Assembly: GCF_000720185.1 (NCBI RefSeq)
Contig: NZ_JOIY01000026.1
Span: 1 to 64,000, forward strand
Direction of reading: 5' to 3'
DNA length: 64,000 nucleotides
Source: Streptomyces sp. NRRL S-340
Lineage (GTDB): Bacteria > Actinomycetota > Actinomycetes > Streptomycetales > Streptomycetaceae
In this document: piece after piece, positions 44,512 to 54,673 of the stretch
How the letters are laid out: the number at the start of each line of letters is the position of its first letter
How positions within the stretch are numbered: position 1 is the first letter of the stretch
Notes under the pieces: model-generated
What the model saw: the letters and a program-made list of their open reading frames with translations, nothing else
Databases searched by the model: none
What the model was told of the DNA's origin: nothing
Translations under genes and position numbers: made by a program

Positions 44512-44793
44512 ATGCCTCGTAGCTTGAAGAAGGGGCCTTTCGTCGACGACCACCTGATCAAGAAGGTGGACGTACAGAACGAAGCCGGCACCAAGAACGT
44601 CATCAAGACCTGGTCCCGCCGCTCGATGATCGTCCCGGCGATGCTGGGCCACACGATCGCGGTGCACAACGGCAAGACCCACATCCCGGTGTTTGTCACC
44701 GAGTCCATGGTCGGCCACAAGCTCGGCGAGTTCTCGCCGACGCGCACCTTCCGGGGTCACGTCAAGGACGACCGGAAGTCGAAGCGCCGCTAG
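44512..44793 (+). CDS. rpsS: 30S ribosomal protein S19
   Basis: S19 binds the 16S 3' domain in the head together with S13. It is 93 aa; [19 protein letters not shown] and [23 protein letters not shown] are the family signatures. The ATG follows GGACGGGTTGAG. Confidence 0.98.
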   Translation: MPRSLKKGPFVDDHLIKKVDVQNEAGTKNVIKTWSRRSMIVPAMLGHTIAVHNGKTHIPVFVTESMVGHKLGEFSPTRTFRGHVKDDRKSKRR

Positions 44794-44837
44794 TCAGCGG
44801 GGTGTGAAAGACCATGACAAACACTGAAGGGACAACC

Positions 44838-45185
44838 ATGGAAGCCAGGGCCCAGGCGCGGTACATCCGCGTCACGCCCATGAAGGCCCGCCGCGTGGTG
44901 GACCTCATCCGTGGCATGAACGCCACGGAGGCTCAGGCGGTCCTGCGTTTCGCCCCGCAGGCCGCGAGCGTGCCGGTCGGCAAGGTGCTGGACAGCGCCA
45001 TCGCCAACGCCGCGCACAACTACGACCACACCGACGCCGACAGCCTCTACATCTCCGAGGCCTACGTCGACGAGGGCCCGACCCTGAAGCGGTTCCGTCC
45101 GCGCGCCCAGGGCCGCGCCTACCGGATCCGCAAGCGGACCAGCCACATCACCGTGGTCGTCAGCAGCAAGGAAGGAACCCGGTAA
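44838..45185 (+). CDS. rplV: 50S ribosomal protein L22
   Basis: L22 contacts all 23S domains and narrows the exit tunnel. The ATG at 44838, five bases after GAAGGGA, gives 115 aa ([20 protein letters not shown]). An in-frame ATG at 44814 lacks a ribosome-binding site. The signature [21 protein letters not shown] is intact. Its TAA overlaps the rpsC ATG by one base. Confidence 0.96.
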   Translation: MEARAQARYIRVTPMKARRVVDLIRGMNATEAQAVLRFAPQAASVPVGKVLDSAIANAAHNYDHTDADSLYISEAYVDEGPTLKRFRPRAQGRAYRIRKRTSHITVVVSSKEGTR

Positions 45186-46015
45186 TGGGCCAGAAGGTAA
45201 ACCCGCACGGGTTCCGGCTCGGTGTCACGACCGACTTCAAGTCGCGTTGGTACGCCGACAAGCTGTACAAGGACTACGTCAAGGAAGACGTCGCCATCCG
45301 TCGGATGATGACGTCCGGCATGGAGCGCGCCGGCATCTCCAAGGTCGAGATCGAGCGCACCCGTGACCGCGTGCGTGTGGACATCCACACCGCTCGTCCG
45401 GGCATCGTCATCGGCCGCCGCGGCGCCGAGGCCGACCGCATCCGCGGCGACCTCGAGAAGCTCACCGGCAAGCAGGTCCAGCTGAACATCCTCGAGGTCA
45501 AGAACCCCGAGACCGACGCTCAGCTGGTTGCCCAGGCCGTCGCCGAGCAGCTCTCCTCCCGCGTCTCCTTCCGCCGTGCCATGCGCAAGAGCATGCAGTC
45601 GGCGATGAAGGCCGGCGCCAAGGGCATCAAGATCCAGTGCGGCGGCCGCCTCGGCGGCGCCGAGATGTCCCGCTCGGAGTTCTACCGCGAGGGCCGCGTG
45701 CCCCTGCACACGCTCCGCGCGAACGTGGACTACGGCTTCTTCGAGGCCAAGACGACCTTCGGCCGCATCGGCGTGAAGGTCTGGATCTACAAGGGCGACG
45801 TGAAGAACATCGCCGAGGTCCGCGCCGAGAACGCTGCGGCCCGTGCGGGTAACCGCCCGGCCCGCGGTGGTGCCGACCGCCCGGCCCGTGGTGGCCGCGG
45901 TGGCGAGCGGCGCGGTCGCAAGCCGCAGCAGCAGCAGGCTCCGGCCGCCGAGGCCCCCAAGGCCGAGGCCCCGGCCGCTGCCGCTCCGGCTGAGAGCACC
46001 GGAACGGAGGCCTGA
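45185..46015 (+). CDS. rpsC: 30S ribosomal protein S3
   Basis: S3 forms the mRNA entry channel and helicase with S4 and S5. It has 276 aa: KH domain ([20 protein letters not shown]) and C-terminal domain ([26 protein letters not shown]). An additional tail of about 60 residues is Arg/Gly-rich then Ala/Pro/Glu-rich, beyond the E. coli length of 233. It overlaps rplV by one base. Confidence 0.97.
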   Translation: MGQKVNPHGFRLGVTTDFKSRWYADKLYKDYVKEDVAIRRMMTSGMERAGISKVEIERTRDRVRVDIHTARPGIVIGRRGAEADRIRGDLEKLTGKQVQLNILEVKNPETDAQLVAQAVAEQLSSRVSFRRAMRKSMQSAMKAGAKGIKIQCGGRLGGAEMSRSEFYREGRVPLHTLRANVDYGFFEAKTTFGRIGVKVWIYKGDVKNIAEVRAENAAARAGNRPARGGADRPARGGRGGERRGRKPQQQQAPAAEAPKAEAPAAAAPAESTGTEA

Positions 46016-46020
46016 CCGAC

Positions 46021-46440
46021 ATGCTGATCCCCCGTAGGGTCAAGCACCGCAAGCAGCACCACCCGAAGCGCCGTGGTCAGGCCAAGGGCGGTACGACGGT
46101 CGCGTTCGGCGAGTACGGCATCCAGGCCCTCACGCCGGCGTACGTGACCAACCGCCAGATCGAGGCGGCCCGTATCGCGATGACCCGCCACATCAAGCGT
46201 GGCGGCAAGGTCTGGATCAACATCTACCCGGACCGTCCGCTCACGAAGAAGCCCGCCGAGACCCGCATGGGTTCCGGTAAGGGTTCTCCGGAGTGGTGGA
46301 TCGCGAACGTTCACCCCGGTCGGGTGATGTTCGAGCTGTCGTACCCCAACGAGAAGATCGCCCGTGAGGCGCTGACTCGTGCGGCCCACAAGCTGCCGAT
46401 GAAGTGCCGGATCGTCAAGCGCGAGGCAGGTGAAGCGTGA
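46021..46440 (+). CDS. rplP: 50S ribosomal protein L16
   Basis: L16 is part of the A-site region of the 50S. It has 139 aa with signatures [19 protein letters not shown] and [20 protein letters not shown]. Its TGA overlaps the rpmC ATG by one base (TGATG). Confidence 0.98.
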   Translation: MLIPRRVKHRKQHHPKRRGQAKGGTTVAFGEYGIQALTPAYVTNRQIEAARIAMTRHIKRGGKVWINIYPDRPLTKKPAETRMGSGKGSPEWWIANVHPGRVMFELSYPNEKIAREALTRAAHKLPMKCRIVKREAGEA

Positions 46441-46664
46441 TGTCGGCCGGTACCAAGGCGTCCGAGCTGCGCGAGCTGGGCAACGAGGAGCTTCTGGGCA
46501 AGCTCCGCGAGGCCAAGGAAGAGCTGTTCAACCTCCGTTTCCAGGCGGCGACGGGCCAGCTCGAAAACCACGGCCGTCTCAAGGCGGTCCGCAAGGACAT
46601 CGCGCGGATCTACACCCTGATGCGCGAGCGTGAGCTGGGCATCGAAACGGTGGAGAACGCATGA
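46440..46664 (+). CDS. rpmC: 50S ribosomal protein L29
   Basis: L29 borders the tunnel exit and helps to dock trigger factor. The ATG at 46440 gives 74 aa ([20 protein letters not shown]); a GTG one codon earlier is less likely. [27 protein letters not shown] is the conserved helical hairpin. Overlap with rpsQ is four bases (ATGA). Confidence 0.97.
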   Translation: MSAGTKASELRELGNEELLGKLREAKEELFNLRFQAATGQLENHGRLKAVRKDIARIYTLMRERELGIETVENA

Positions 46665-46948
46665 GCGAGAACAACGTGACTGAGCAGAACTCCGAGGCGC
46701 GCGGCTTCCGCAAGACCCGCGAGGGCCTCGTCGTCAGCGACAAGATGGACAAGACCGTCGTCGTCGCCGTCGAGGACCGCGTCAAGCACGCGCTGTACGG
46801 CAAGGTCATCCGCCGTACGAACAAGCTCAAGGCGCACGACGAGCAGAACGCCGCGGGCGTCGGCGACCGCGTCCTCCTGATGGAGACCCGGCCGCTGTCC
46901 GCGACGAAGCGCTGGCGCGTCGTCGAGATCCTCGAGAAGGCCAAGTAA
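46661..46948 (+). CDS. rpsQ: 30S ribosomal protein S17
   Basis: S17 is a primary 16S 5'-domain binder with an OB fold. It has 95 aa, with the core signature [22 protein letters not shown] and [23 protein letters not shown]. The first 20 residues ([15 protein letters not shown]) are an acidic extension. Two hairpins follow before rplN. Confidence 0.97.
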   Translation: MSENNVTEQNSEARGFRKTREGLVVSDKMDKTVVVAVEDRVKHALYGKVIRRTNKLKAHDEQNAAGVGDRVLLMETRPLSATKRWRVVEILEKAK

Positions 46949-46950
46949 TT

Positions 46951-47020
46951 CCTGCGGGAGTTCCCTCGCAGGACAGTTCCGCCAGGCTCCGGGGGCCCGC
47001 TCGCTGAGCGGCCCCCGGGG
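46951..47020 (+). promoter_or_regulatory. Two hairpins in the S10/spc junction (rpsQ-rplN)
   Basis: CCTGCG (46951-46956) with CGCAGG, and a stronger CCGGGGGCC...GCTC stem (46989-47003) with GAGC...GGCCCCCGG (to 47019). There is no T run. They lie in the 98-bp gap between the S10-type and spc-type gene sets and could be processing or attenuation structures. Confidence 0.5.
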
Positions 47021-47046
47021 AACCGGCAGACAAACAGGAGATAGAC

Positions 47047-47415
47047 GTGATCCAGCAGGAGTCGCGGCTGCGTGTCGCCGACAACACTGGTGCGAAGGAG
47101 ATCCTTTGCATCCGTGTGCTCGGTGGCTCCGGTCGCCGCTACGCGGGCATCGGTGACGTCATCGTCGCCACCGTCAAGGACGCGATCCCCGGTGGCAACG
47201 TGAAGAAGGGTGACGTCGTCAAGGCGGTCATCGTTCGCACCGTCAAGGAGCGCCGCCGTCCGGACGGCTCGTACATCCGCTTCGACGAGAACGCCGCCGT
47301 CATTCTGAAGAACGACGGCGACCCTCGCGGCACCCGTATCTTCGGCCCCGTGGGCCGTGAGCTGCGCGAGAAGAAGTTCATGAAGATCATCTCGCTGGCT
47401 CCGGAGGTGCTGTAA
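47047..47415 (+). CDS. rplN: 50S ribosomal protein L14
   Basis: L14 lies at the subunit interface (bridge B8). It is 122 aa with signatures [19 protein letters not shown] and [28 protein letters not shown]. The GTG at 47047 follows ACAGGAGATAGAC. It is the first gene of the spc set. Confidence 0.98.
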   Translation: MIQQESRLRVADNTGAKEILCIRVLGGSGRRYAGIGDVIVATVKDAIPGGNVKKGDVVKAVIVRTVKERRRPDGSYIRFDENAAVILKNDGDPRGTRIFGPVGRELREKKFMKIISLAPEVL

Positions 47416-47417
47416 GC

Positions 47418-47741
47418 ATGAAGATCAAGAAGGGCGACCTGGTCCAGGTCATCACCGGTAAGGACAAGGGCAAGCAGGGCAAGGTCATCGCGGCCTTCCC
47501 CCGCGAGGACCGCGTCCTGGTCGAGGGTGTCAACCGGGTCAAGAAGCACACCAAGGCCGGCCCGACCGCCAGCGGTTCCCAGGCCGGCGGCATCGTGACC
47601 ACCGAGGCCCCGATCCACGTCTCCAACGTCCAGCTGGTCGTGGAGAAGGACGGCAACAAGGTCGTCACGCGCGTCGGTTACCGCTTCGACGACGAGGGCA
47701 ACAAGATCCGCGTTGCCAAGCGGACGGGTGAGGACATCTGA
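47418..47741 (+). CDS. rplX: 50S ribosomal protein L24
   Basis: L24 is an assembly-initiator protein with a KOW motif ([21 protein letters not shown]). It is 107 aa and two bases after rplN; its stop overlaps the rplE ATG by one base. Confidence 0.97.
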   Translation: MKIKKGDLVQVITGKDKGKQGKVIAAFPREDRVLVEGVNRVKKHTKAGPTASGSQAGGIVTTEAPIHVSNVQLVVEKDGNKVVTRVGYRFDDEGNKIRVAKRTGEDI

Positions 47742-48298
47742 TGGCTACCACCACTGCCCCGCGTCTGAAGCAGAAGTACCGCGGCGAGATCGCCCCCAAG
47801 CTGCGTGACGAGTTCAAGTACGAGAACGTCATGCAGATCCCGGGCCTCGTCAAGATCGTGGTCAACATGGGTGTGGGCGACGCCGCCCGCGACTCCAAGC
47901 TGATCGAGGGCGCCATCCGCGACCTCACCACGATCACCGGCCAGAAGCCCGCGGTCACCAAGGCCCGCAAGTCCATCGCGCAGTTCAAGCTGCGTGAGGG
48001 CCAGCCGATCGGTGCCCACGTCACGCTCCGTGGCGACCGCATGTGGGAGTTCCTGGACCGCACCCTGTCGCTCGCGCTGCCGCGCATCCGCGACTTCCGC
48101 GGCCTGTCCCCCAAGCAGTTCGACGGCCGTGGCAACTACACCTTCGGTCTCACGGAGCAGGTCATGTTCCACGAGATCGACCAGGACAAGATCGACCGTG
48201 TCCGGGGTATGGACATCACCGTGGTCACCACGGCGACCAACGACGAAGAGGGCCGCGCCCTTCTCCGTCACCTCGGCTTCCCGTTCAAGGAGGCGTGA
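47741..48298 (+). CDS. rplE: 50S ribosomal protein L5
   Basis: L5 binds 5S rRNA and contacts P-site tRNA. It is 185 aa; signatures [44 protein letters not shown] and [20 protein letters not shown]. It is translationally coupled to rplX. Confidence 0.98.
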   Translation: MATTTAPRLKQKYRGEIAPKLRDEFKYENVMQIPGLVKIVVNMGVGDAARDSKLIEGAIRDLTTITGQKPAVTKARKSIAQFKLREGQPIGAHVTLRGDRMWEFLDRTLSLALPRIRDFRGLSPKQFDGRGNYTFGLTEQVMFHEIDQDKIDRVRGMDITVVTTATNDEEGRALLRHLGFPFKEA

Positions 48299-48303
48299 GC
48301 GAG

Positions 48304-48489
48304 ATGGCGAAGAAGGCTCTCATCGCGAAGGCTGCTCGCAAGCCCAAGTTCGGTGTGCGTGGCTACACCCGCTGCCAGCGCTGCGGTCGTCCGCACTCCG
48401 TGTACCGCAAGTTCGGCCTGTGCCGCGTGTGCCTTCGTGAGATGGCTCACCGTGGCGAGCTGCCGGGCGTGACCAAGAGCTCCTGGTAA
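48304..48489 (+). CDS. rpsN: 30S ribosomal protein S14, zinc-binding type
   Basis: The short, zinc-binding (type Z) S14 of 61 aa: CQRC (in [14 protein letters not shown]) and CRVC (in [12 protein letters not shown]) provide four Cys ligands. The ATG at 48304 follows GGAGGCGTGAGCGAG. Streptomycetes commonly carry a second, zinc-free S14 elsewhere; none is in this window. Confidence 0.97.
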   Translation: MAKKALIAKAARKPKFGVRGYTRCQRCGRPHSVYRKFGLCRVCLREMAHRGELPGVTKSSW

Positions 48490-48702
48490 CAACCCACTTG
48501 GGTTGAATCAGGACTCTCGGTAAGCAACTGGGGTCGGCAGGACGCCCACCCCCCATGGCTTAGGCTTGTGGGGTTGGGCGCCTGCCGTGCCCTAAACGAC
48601 TTACTACGCCGTAGGTCCACCGCGCCGCACCCGTCCCGTCTCGGATCGGGGAGAGGGATGGCGCACCAGGAAACCCCGGCGAGAGAGGCCGAAGGCCAAT
48701 TC

Positions 48703-49101
48703 ATGACCATGACTGATCCGATCGCAGACATGCTTACGCGTCTGCGGAACGCGAACTCGGCATACCACGACTCCGTGACGATGCCGGCATCGAAGATCAA
48801 GTCGCACATCGCGGAGATCCTCCAGCAGGAGGGCTTCATCACCGGCTGGAAGACCGAGGACGCCGAGGTCGGCAAGAACCTCGTCCTCGAGCTGAAGTAC
48901 GGCCCGAACCGTGAGCGCTCCATCGCGGGCATCAAGCGGATCTCGAAGCCCGGTCTCCGGGTCTACGCGAAGTCCACCAACCTGCCGAAGGTGCTCGGCG
49001 GCCTCGGCGTGGCGATCATCTCCACGTCGCACGGGCTCCTCACCGACAAGCAGGCCGGCAAGAAGGGCGTGGGTGGGGAAGTCCTCGCCTACGTCTGGTA
49101 A
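48703..49101 (+). CDS. rpsH: 30S ribosomal protein S8
   Basis: S8 is a primary 16S central-domain binder and the spc operon autoregulator in E. coli. The ATG at 48703 gives 132 aa ([17 protein letters not shown]); the C-terminal [22 protein letters not shown] is intact. The 213-bp gap after rpsN holds a CCCACTTGGG stem (48494) and TAGGCT (48560), possibly a control region, but no gene. Confidence 0.97.
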   Translation: MTMTDPIADMLTRLRNANSAYHDSVTMPASKIKSHIAEILQQEGFITGWKTEDAEVGKNLVLELKYGPNRERSIAGIKRISKPGLRVYAKSTNLPKVLGGLGVAIISTSHGLLTDKQAGKKGVGGEVLAYVW

Positions 49102-49125
49102 CGGAAGGGAACGGAGGAAACAGCT

Positions 49126-49665
49126 ATGTCGCGTATTGGCAAGCTCCCCATCACGGTTCCCGCCGGCGTGGACGTCACCATCGACGGCCGCACGGTCAAG
49201 GTCAAGGGCCCCAAGGGCGAACTGACCCACACCGTCGTCGCGCCCATCGAGATCGTCAAGGGTGAGGACGGCGTCCTGAACGTCACCCGCCCCAACGACG
49301 AGCGTCAGAACAAGGCCCTGCACGGCCTGTCCCGCACGCTGGTGGCGAACATGATCACCGGCGTGACCCAGGGTTACGTGAAGAAGCTCGAGATCAGCGG
49401 TGTCGGTTACCGCGTGACGGCCAAGGGTTCGAACCTCGAGTTCGCGCTCGGCTACAGCCACCCGATCACCGTCGAGGCACCCGAGGGCATCACCTTCAAG
49501 GTGGAGGCCCCCACCCGCTTCTCGGTCGAGGGCATCGACAAGCAGAAGGTCGGCGAGGTTGCGGCCAACATCCGCAAGCTGCGCAAGCCCGACCCGTACA
49601 AGGCCAAGGGTGTCAAGTACGAGGGCGAAGTCATCCGCCGCAAGGTCGGAAAGGCGGGTAAGTAA
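49126..49665 (+). CDS. rplF: 50S ribosomal protein L6
   Basis: L6 lies near the sarcin-ricin loop and factor-binding site. It is 179 aa with the two tandem L6 folds and the C-terminal signature [22 protein letters not shown]. The ATG follows ACGGAGGAAACAGCT, an excellent ribosome-binding site. Confidence 0.98.
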   Translation: MSRIGKLPITVPAGVDVTIDGRTVKVKGPKGELTHTVVAPIEIVKGEDGVLNVTRPNDERQNKALHGLSRTLVANMITGVTQGYVKKLEISGVGYRVTAKGSNLEFALGYSHPITVEAPEGITFKVEAPTRFSVEGIDKQKVGEVAANIRKLRKPDPYKAKGVKYEGEVIRRKVGKAGK

Positions 49666-49668
49666 GCC

Positions 49669-50052
49669 ATGGCATACGGGCAGAAGATCCTCAAGGGCGA
49701 CGCCTACAAGCGCGCCGCGATCAAGCGCCGTCACATCCGGATCCGCAAGCGGATCGCCGGTACGGCGGAGCGCCCCCGTCTGGTCGTGACCCGCTCCAAC
49801 CGCCACATCGTGGCGCAGGTGATCGACGACCTCAAGGGTCACACCCTGGCGTCGGCGTCCACGCTGGACACGTCGATCCGCGGTGCCGAGGGCGACAAGT
49901 CCGCGCAGGCCAAGCAGGTCGGCGCCCTGGTCGCCGAGCGTGCCAAGGCCGCCGGTGTCGAGGCTGTCGTGTTCGACCGTGGTGGCAACCAGTACGCCGG
50001 GCGCATCGCCGCCCTGGCGGACGCCGCCCGCGAAGCCGGCCTGAAGTTCTGA
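49669..50052 (+). CDS. rplR: 50S ribosomal protein L18
   Basis: L18 binds 5S rRNA with L5. It is 127 aa; [33 protein letters not shown] and [25 protein letters not shown] are conserved. It lies three bases after rplF. Confidence 0.98.
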   Translation: MAYGQKILKGDAYKRAAIKRRHIRIRKRIAGTAERPRLVVTRSNRHIVAQVIDDLKGHTLASASTLDTSIRGAEGDKSAQAKQVGALVAERAKAAGVEAVVFDRGGNQYAGRIAALADAAREAGLKF

Positions 50053-50092
50053 GCCGGTTCCGAGCTAGCGGAAACAGAGAGAGGTAATTCCA

Positions 50093-50698
50093 ATGGCTGG
50101 ACCCCAGCGCCGCGGTGGCGGTGCCGGTGGCGGCGAGCGGCGGGACCGGAAGGGCCGTGACGGCGGCGCAGCTGCCGCCGAGAAGACCGCGTACGTTGAG
50201 CGCGTTGTCGCGATCAACCGCGTCGCCAAGGTTGTGAAGGGTGGTCGTCGCTTCAGCTTCACCGCGCTGGTCGTGGTGGGCGACGGTGACGGCACCGTGG
50301 GTGTCGGATACGGCAAGGCCAAGGAGGTGCCGGCCGCCATCGCCAAGGGTGTTGAGGAGGCCAAGAAGCACTTCTTCAAGGTCCCCCGCATCCAGGGCAC
50401 CATCCCGCACCCCATCCAGGGTGAGAAGGCTGCCGGCGTCGTGCTGCTCAAGCCCGCGTCCCCGGGTACCGGCGTGATCGCCGGTGGTCCGGTGCGTGCC
50501 GTGCTCGAGTGCGCCGGTATCCACGACATCCTGTCGAAGTCGCTCGGCTCCGACAACGCGATCAACATCGTGCACGCCACCGTGGCGGCCCTCAAGGGCC
50601 TGCAGCGTCCGGAGGAGGTCGCGGCCCGCCGTGGTCTGCCCCTGGAGGACGTCGCTCCGGCGGCTCTCCTGCGTGCGCGTGCCGGGGCGGGTGCGTAA
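50093..50698 (+). CDS. rpsE: 30S ribosomal protein S5
   Basis: S5 works in decoding fidelity and the mRNA entry channel. It is 201 aa: a Gly/Arg-rich N-terminus, the double-stranded-RNA-binding core ([25 protein letters not shown]) and [21 protein letters not shown]. The ATG follows AGAGAGAGGTAATTCC. Confidence 0.98.
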   Translation: MAGPQRRGGGAGGGERRDRKGRDGGAAAAEKTAYVERVVAINRVAKVVKGGRRFSFTALVVVGDGDGTVGVGYGKAKEVPAAIAKGVEEAKKHFFKVPRIQGTIPHPIQGEKAAGVVLLKPASPGTGVIAGGPVRAVLECAGIHDILSKSLGSDNAINIVHATVAALKGLQRPEEVAARRGLPLEDVAPAALLRARAGAGA

Positions 50699-50700
50699 TC

Positions 50701-50883
50701 ATGGCGCAGCTCAAGATCACGCAGACGAAGTCCTACATCGGCAGCAAGCAGAACCACCGTGACACCCTGCGTTCCCTGGGCCTCAAGCGCCTGGGTGACG
50801 TGGTCGTCAAGGAGGACCGCCCCGAGTTCCGCGGCATGGTGCACACCGTCCGCCACCTCGTGACGGTCGAGGAGGTCGACTGA
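50701..50883 (+). CDS. rpmD: 50S ribosomal protein L30
   Basis: L30 is a small 50S protein, 60 aa. [32 protein letters not shown] is the family signature. The ATG at 50701 is two bases after the rpsE stop; the longer frame overlapping rpsE is rejected. Confidence 0.97.
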   Translation: MAQLKITQTKSYIGSKQNHRDTLRSLGLKRLGDVVVKEDRPEFRGMVHTVRHLVTVEEVD

Positions 50884-50885
50884 TC

Positions 50886-51341
50886 ATGGCGGAGCAGAAC
50901 CCGCTCAAGATCCACAACCTCCGTCCCGCCCCGGGCGCCAAGACCGCCAAGACCCGTGTGGGTCGTGGTGAGGCGTCGAAGGGTAAGACGGCCGGTCGTG
51001 GTACCAAGGGCACCAAGGCCCGTTACCAGGTTCCGGAGCGCTTCGAGGGCGGGCAGATGCCCCTCCACATGCGCCTCCCGAAGCTGAAGGGCTTCAAGAA
51101 CCCGTTCAAGACCGAGTACCAGGTCGTGAACCTCGACAAGCTGGCCGCGCTGTACCCCGAGGGTGGCGAGGTCACCGTCGAGGACCTGGTGGCCAAGGGT
51201 GCCGTTCGCAAGAACAGCCTCGTCAAGGTTCTCGGCCAGGGCGAGGTCTCCGTGGCGCTGCAGGTGACGGTCGACGCCGTCTCCGGCTCCGCCAAGGAGA
51301 AGATCACCGCCGCCGGCGGTAGCGTCACCGAGCTCGTCTGA
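50886..51341 (+). CDS. rplO: 50S ribosomal protein L15
   Basis: L15 is a late-assembly 50S protein, 151 aa. The Gly/Lys-rich N-terminus ([21 protein letters not shown]) and the core [18 protein letters not shown] are conserved. It is followed by a strong hairpin and then secY. Confidence 0.98.
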   Translation: MAEQNPLKIHNLRPAPGAKTAKTRVGRGEASKGKTAGRGTKGTKARYQVPERFEGGQMPLHMRLPKLKGFKNPFKTEYQVVNLDKLAALYPEGGEVTVEDLVAKGAVRKNSLVKVLGQGEVSVALQVTVDAVSGSAKEKITAAGGSVTELV

Positions 51342-51375
51342 CACCGTCGGACGTCTCGATGACCTGAACGTCCCG

Positions 51376-51408
51376 ACCGGGGATACCCACAAATGGGGTA
51401 TCCCCGGT
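51376..51408 (+). terminator. Hairpin after rplO
   Basis: ACCGGGGATACCC (51376-51388) pairs with GGGTATCCCCGGT (51396-51408), followed by TGGTCGTTCC. It ends the r-protein part of the spc set, before the secY promoter region. Confidence 0.75.
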
Positions 51409-51414
51409 TGGTCG

Positions 51415-51444
51415 TTCCTAGGGGGGCGGTCTCGCCGGTAAGGT
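51415..51444 (+). promoter_or_regulatory. Candidate secY-adk-map promoter
   Basis: TTCCTA (51415-51420) and TAAGGT (51439-51444) with an 18-bp spacer, directly after the rplO hairpin, giving a leader of about 130 nt. Confidence 0.4.
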
Positions 51445-51583
51445 GGCCTGCACTGTCCACTTCCACCGGATGCCGCATCACGGGCACTCGGAGCGGCAGT
51501 CGTCCGTTGTCCATTCGTCGTTCTCAGTTGGAACCTCACAACCGTCACCCTGACGCACGTGCGCGGGGGTCGCAGGAGGCACC

Positions 51584-52897
51584 GTGCTCACCGGCTTCGC
51601 CCGGGCGTTCAGGACGCCCGACCTGCGCAAGAAGCTGCTCTTCACACTCGGCATCATCGTGGTGTACCGCGTCGGTACCCACATCCCGATCCCGGGCGTC
51701 AACTACAAGGCCGTACAGACGTGCGTGACCGAGGCCGCCGGCAGCCAGGGCCTCTTCGGACTGGTCAACATGTTCAGCGGCGGTGCGCTGCTGCAGATCA
51801 CGGTCTTCGCCCTCGGGATCCTGCCGTACATCACGGCGAGCATCATCCTGCAGCTGCTGACCGTGGTCATCCCGCGGCTGGAGGCCCTCAAGAAGGAGGG
51901 CCAGTCCGGCACCGCGAAGATCACCCAGTACACCCGTTACCTGACGGTGGCGCTGGCCATCCTGCAGGGCACCGGCCTGGTGGCCACCGCCCGCAGCGGC
52001 GCCCTCTTCTCCGGGTGCACGGCGGCCGCGGACATCGTCCCGGACCAGGCGATCTTCAACACCATCGTCATGGTGGTCTGCATGACCGCGGGCACGGTCC
52101 TGGTGATGTGGCTCGGCGAGCTGGTCACCGACCGCGGCATCGGCAACGGCATGTCGATCCTGATGTTCATCTCGATCGCCGCGACGTTCCCGTCGGCGCT
52201 GTGGTCCATCAAGACGTCGGGCAAGCTGGCCGGCGGCTGGATCGAGTTCAGCACCGTGCTCCTGGTCGGCCTGATCATGGTCGGCCTGGTCGTCTTCGTG
52301 GAGCAGGCCCAGCGCCGCATCCCGGTGCAGTACGCGAAGCGCATGATCGGCCGCCGTTCCTACGGCGGTACGTCGACGTACATCCCGCTCAAGGTGAACC
52401 AGGCGGGCGTCATCCCCGTGATCTTCGCCTCGTCGCTGCTCTACATCCCGGCTCTCGTCGCGCAGTTCTCCGGCGGCAACTCGAGCTGGAAGACCTGGGT
52501 CCAGCAGAACCTGACCAAGGGCGACCACCCGATCTACATCACCGCGTACTTCTTGCTCATCGTGTTCTTCGCGTTCTTCTACGTGGCGATCTCCTTCAAC
52601 CCCGAGGAAGTCGCGGACAACATGAAGAAGTATGGTGGCTTCATCCCGGGCATCCGGGCTGGCCGACCGACCGCTGAGTACCTTTCGTACGTGCTCAACC
52701 GGATCACCTGGCCGGGTTCGCTGTATCTGGGTCTGATCGCTCTCGTACCAACAGTGGCGTTGGTTGGCTTCGGGGCAAGCCAGAACTTCCCGTTCGGCGG
52801 TACCAGCATCCTGATCATCGTGGGTGTCGGTCTCGAGACGGTGAAGCAGATCGAGAGCCAGCTCCAGCAGCGCAATTACGAAGGGTTCCTCCGCTGA
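51584..52897 (+). CDS. secY: Preprotein translocase channel SecY
   Basis: The membrane pore of the Sec export pathway. It is 437 aa with ten predicted spans; TM1 is near ILGIIVVYRVGTHIPIPGV-type sequence (residues 19-38), the signature GALLQITVFALGILPYITASII (TM2) is intact, as is the cytosolic loop EQAQRRIPVQYAKRMIGRRSYGG that contacts SecA and the ribosome. The GTG follows CAGGAGGCACC. Its stop overlaps the adk ATG by one base. Confidence 0.97.
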   Translation: MLTGFARAFRTPDLRKKLLFTLGIIVVYRVGTHIPIPGVNYKAVQTCVTEAAGSQGLFGLVNMFSGGALLQITVFALGILPYITASIILQLLTVVIPRLEALKKEGQSGTAKITQYTRYLTVALAILQGTGLVATARSGALFSGCTAAADIVPDQAIFNTIVMVVCMTAGTVLVMWLGELVTDRGIGNGMSILMFISIAATFPSALWSIKTSGKLAGGWIEFSTVLLVGLIMVGLVVFVEQAQRRIPVQYAKRMIGRRSYGGTSTYIPLKVNQAGVIPVIFASSLLYIPALVAQFSGGNSSWKTWVQQNLTKGDHPIYITAYFLLIVFFAFFYVAISFNPEEVADNMKKYGGFIPGIRAGRPTAEYLSYVLNRITWPGSLYLGLIALVPTVALVGFGASQNFPFGGTSILIIVGVGLETVKQIESQLQQRNYEGFLR

Positions 52898-53559
52898 TGC
52901 GAATCGTCCTCGTCGGGCCGCCTGGCGCAGGCAAGGGTACGCAGGCAACGCGCCTGGCCGAGAAGCTGTCGATCCCGCACATCTCCACGGGCGACCTGTT
53001 CCGCGCCAACATCAGCAGGCAGACGGAGCTGGGCAAGCTCGCGAAGTCCTACATGGACGCGGGCAACCTGGTTCCCGACGAGGTCACGATCGCCATGGCG
53101 AAGGACCGCATGGAGCAGCCGGACGCCGCCGGCGGCTTCCTGCTCGACGGCTTCCCGCGCAACGTCTCGCAGGCCCAGGCGCTGGACGGGACGCTCGAGA
53201 GCGAGGGCATCAAGCTCGACGCGGTCCTCGACCTGGAGGTTCCCGAGGAGGAGGTCGTCAAGCGGATCGCCGGCCGGCGCATCTGCCGCAACGACTCCAG
53301 CCACGTCTTCCACGTGTCGTACAGCAAGCCGAAGAAGGAAGGCGTCTGCGACGTCTGCGGGGGCGAGCTGTACCAGCGGGACGACGACCACGAGGACACC
53401 GTCCGCAAGCGGCTCGAGGTCTACCACACACAGACCGAGCCGATCATCGACTACTACCGCAAGCAGGGCCTGGTCGTGACGATCTCGTCGCTCGGCCCGG
53501 TCGACGAGATCACGCGTCGCGCCCTTCAGGCGCTGAAGCGTGAGGACGTCACGCAGTAG
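52897..53559 (+). CDS. adk: Adenylate kinase
   Basis: Interconverts ATP + AMP and 2 ADP. It is 220 aa: P-loop GPPGAGKGTQ (7-16), AMP site STGDLFR, and DGFPRN. The long LID domain has a zinc-site pattern C130-x2-D133 and C151-x2-C154, with Asp in place of the second Cys of the Gram-positive Cys4 site and an extra Ser-Ser-His (HVFHV) after it. It is translationally coupled to secY. Confidence 0.97.
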   Translation: MRIVLVGPPGAGKGTQATRLAEKLSIPHISTGDLFRANISRQTELGKLAKSYMDAGNLVPDEVTIAMAKDRMEQPDAAGGFLLDGFPRNVSQAQALDGTLESEGIKLDAVLDLEVPEEEVVKRIAGRRICRNDSSHVFHVSYSKPKKEGVCDVCGGELYQRDDDHEDTVRKRLEVYHTQTEPIIDYYRKQGLVVTISSLGPVDEITRRALQALKREDVTQ

Positions 53560-53673
53560 TCGCACGCCGGTCGCAGCCGCGGTTCCTCCTGCCGGGGGCC
53601 GCGGCTGTGCTGTGGGCGCGCCGGCGCCCGTATGGTTGAAGCAGTCGCCCGGTCCCAGAAAGGCCCTGTCCCC

Positions 53674-54510
53674 ATGGTGCAGATCAAGACCCCCGAGCAG
53701 ATCGCCACGATGCGTGCGGCGGGGCTGGTCGTCGCCGCGATCCACGCGGCCACCCGTGAGGCGGCCGTGCCGGGCGCGAGCACCAAGGACCTGGACCAGG
53801 TGGCCCGCAAGGTGCTGGCCGACCACAACGCCAAGCCGAACTTCCTCGGTTACGGCGGCTTCCCGGCCACGATCTGCACCTCGGTCAACGAGGTCGTCGT
53901 CCACGGCATCCCCTCCGACGAGGTGGTCCTCAAGGACGGCGACATCATCTCCATCGACTGCGGCGCGATCGTCGACGGCTGGCACGGCGACGCGGCCTAC
54001 ACGGCGTTCGTCGGTTCCGGTCACGCCCCGGAGCTGGTCGAGCTGTCCCGGGTGACCGAGGAGTCGATGTGGGCGGGCATCGCGGCGATGAAGCAGGGCA
54101 ACCGCCTGGTCGACATCTCGCGCGCTGTCGAGACGTACATCCGCCGCCAGCCCAAGCCGGGCGGCGGCCGTTACGGCATCATCGAGGACTACGGCGGCCA
54201 CGGCATCGGCACCGAGATGCACATGGATCCGCACCTGCTGAACTACGTCGACCGCCGCCGCGGCAAGGGCCCCAAGCTGGTCCCCGGCTTCTGCCTGGCC
54301 ATCGAGCCCATGGTCTCCCTCGGCACCCCGAAGACCCGGGTCCTGGACGACGAGTGGACGGTCATCACGACGGACGGCACCTGGTCCTCCCACTGGGAGC
54401 ACTCGGTGGCGCTCACCGAGCAGGGCCCGCTGGTCCTGACGGCCCCGGACGGCGGCAAGGCGAAGCTGGCCGAGTACGGCATCACGGCGGCACCGGACCC
54501 GCTCGCCTGA
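53674..54510 (+). CDS. map: Methionine aminopeptidase, type I
   Basis: Removes the initiator Met from nascent proteins. The ATG at 53674 (after AGAAAGGCC) gives 278 aa. The five metal ligands lie in SIDCGAIVDGWHGDAAYT (two Asp), GGHGIGTEMH (His), IEPMVSLG (Glu) and EHSVALTEQG (Glu). An in-frame ATG at 53632 is less well placed. It is 114 bp after adk, in the usual secY-adk-map order. The 285-bp gap after it contains only the infA promoter region. Confidence 0.96.
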   Translation: MVQIKTPEQIATMRAAGLVVAAIHAATREAAVPGASTKDLDQVARKVLADHNAKPNFLGYGGFPATICTSVNEVVVHGIPSDEVVLKDGDIISIDCGAIVDGWHGDAAYTAFVGSGHAPELVELSRVTEESMWAGIAAMKQGNRLVDISRAVETYIRRQPKPGGGRYGIIEDYGGHGIGTEMHMDPHLLNYVDRRRGKGPKLVPGFCLAIEPMVSLGTPKTRVLDDEWTVITTDGTWSSHWEHSVALTEQGPLVLTAPDGGKAKLAEYGITAAPDPLA

Positions 54511-54673
54511 CGGCTGTGGTCCGGCGCCGGGAGGCGCCGGCCCGCACCTTCCTCTCTTCCCCTTCAGCCCGCTCCCGCGCCGCTTCCGGCGGCCCCCGGC
54601 CGTGCCGGTCCGTCGACCGCCGACCGCGGACCGGCGGGCGTAACGATCTCCCGGGACGGGCAGACTCTCCCGA

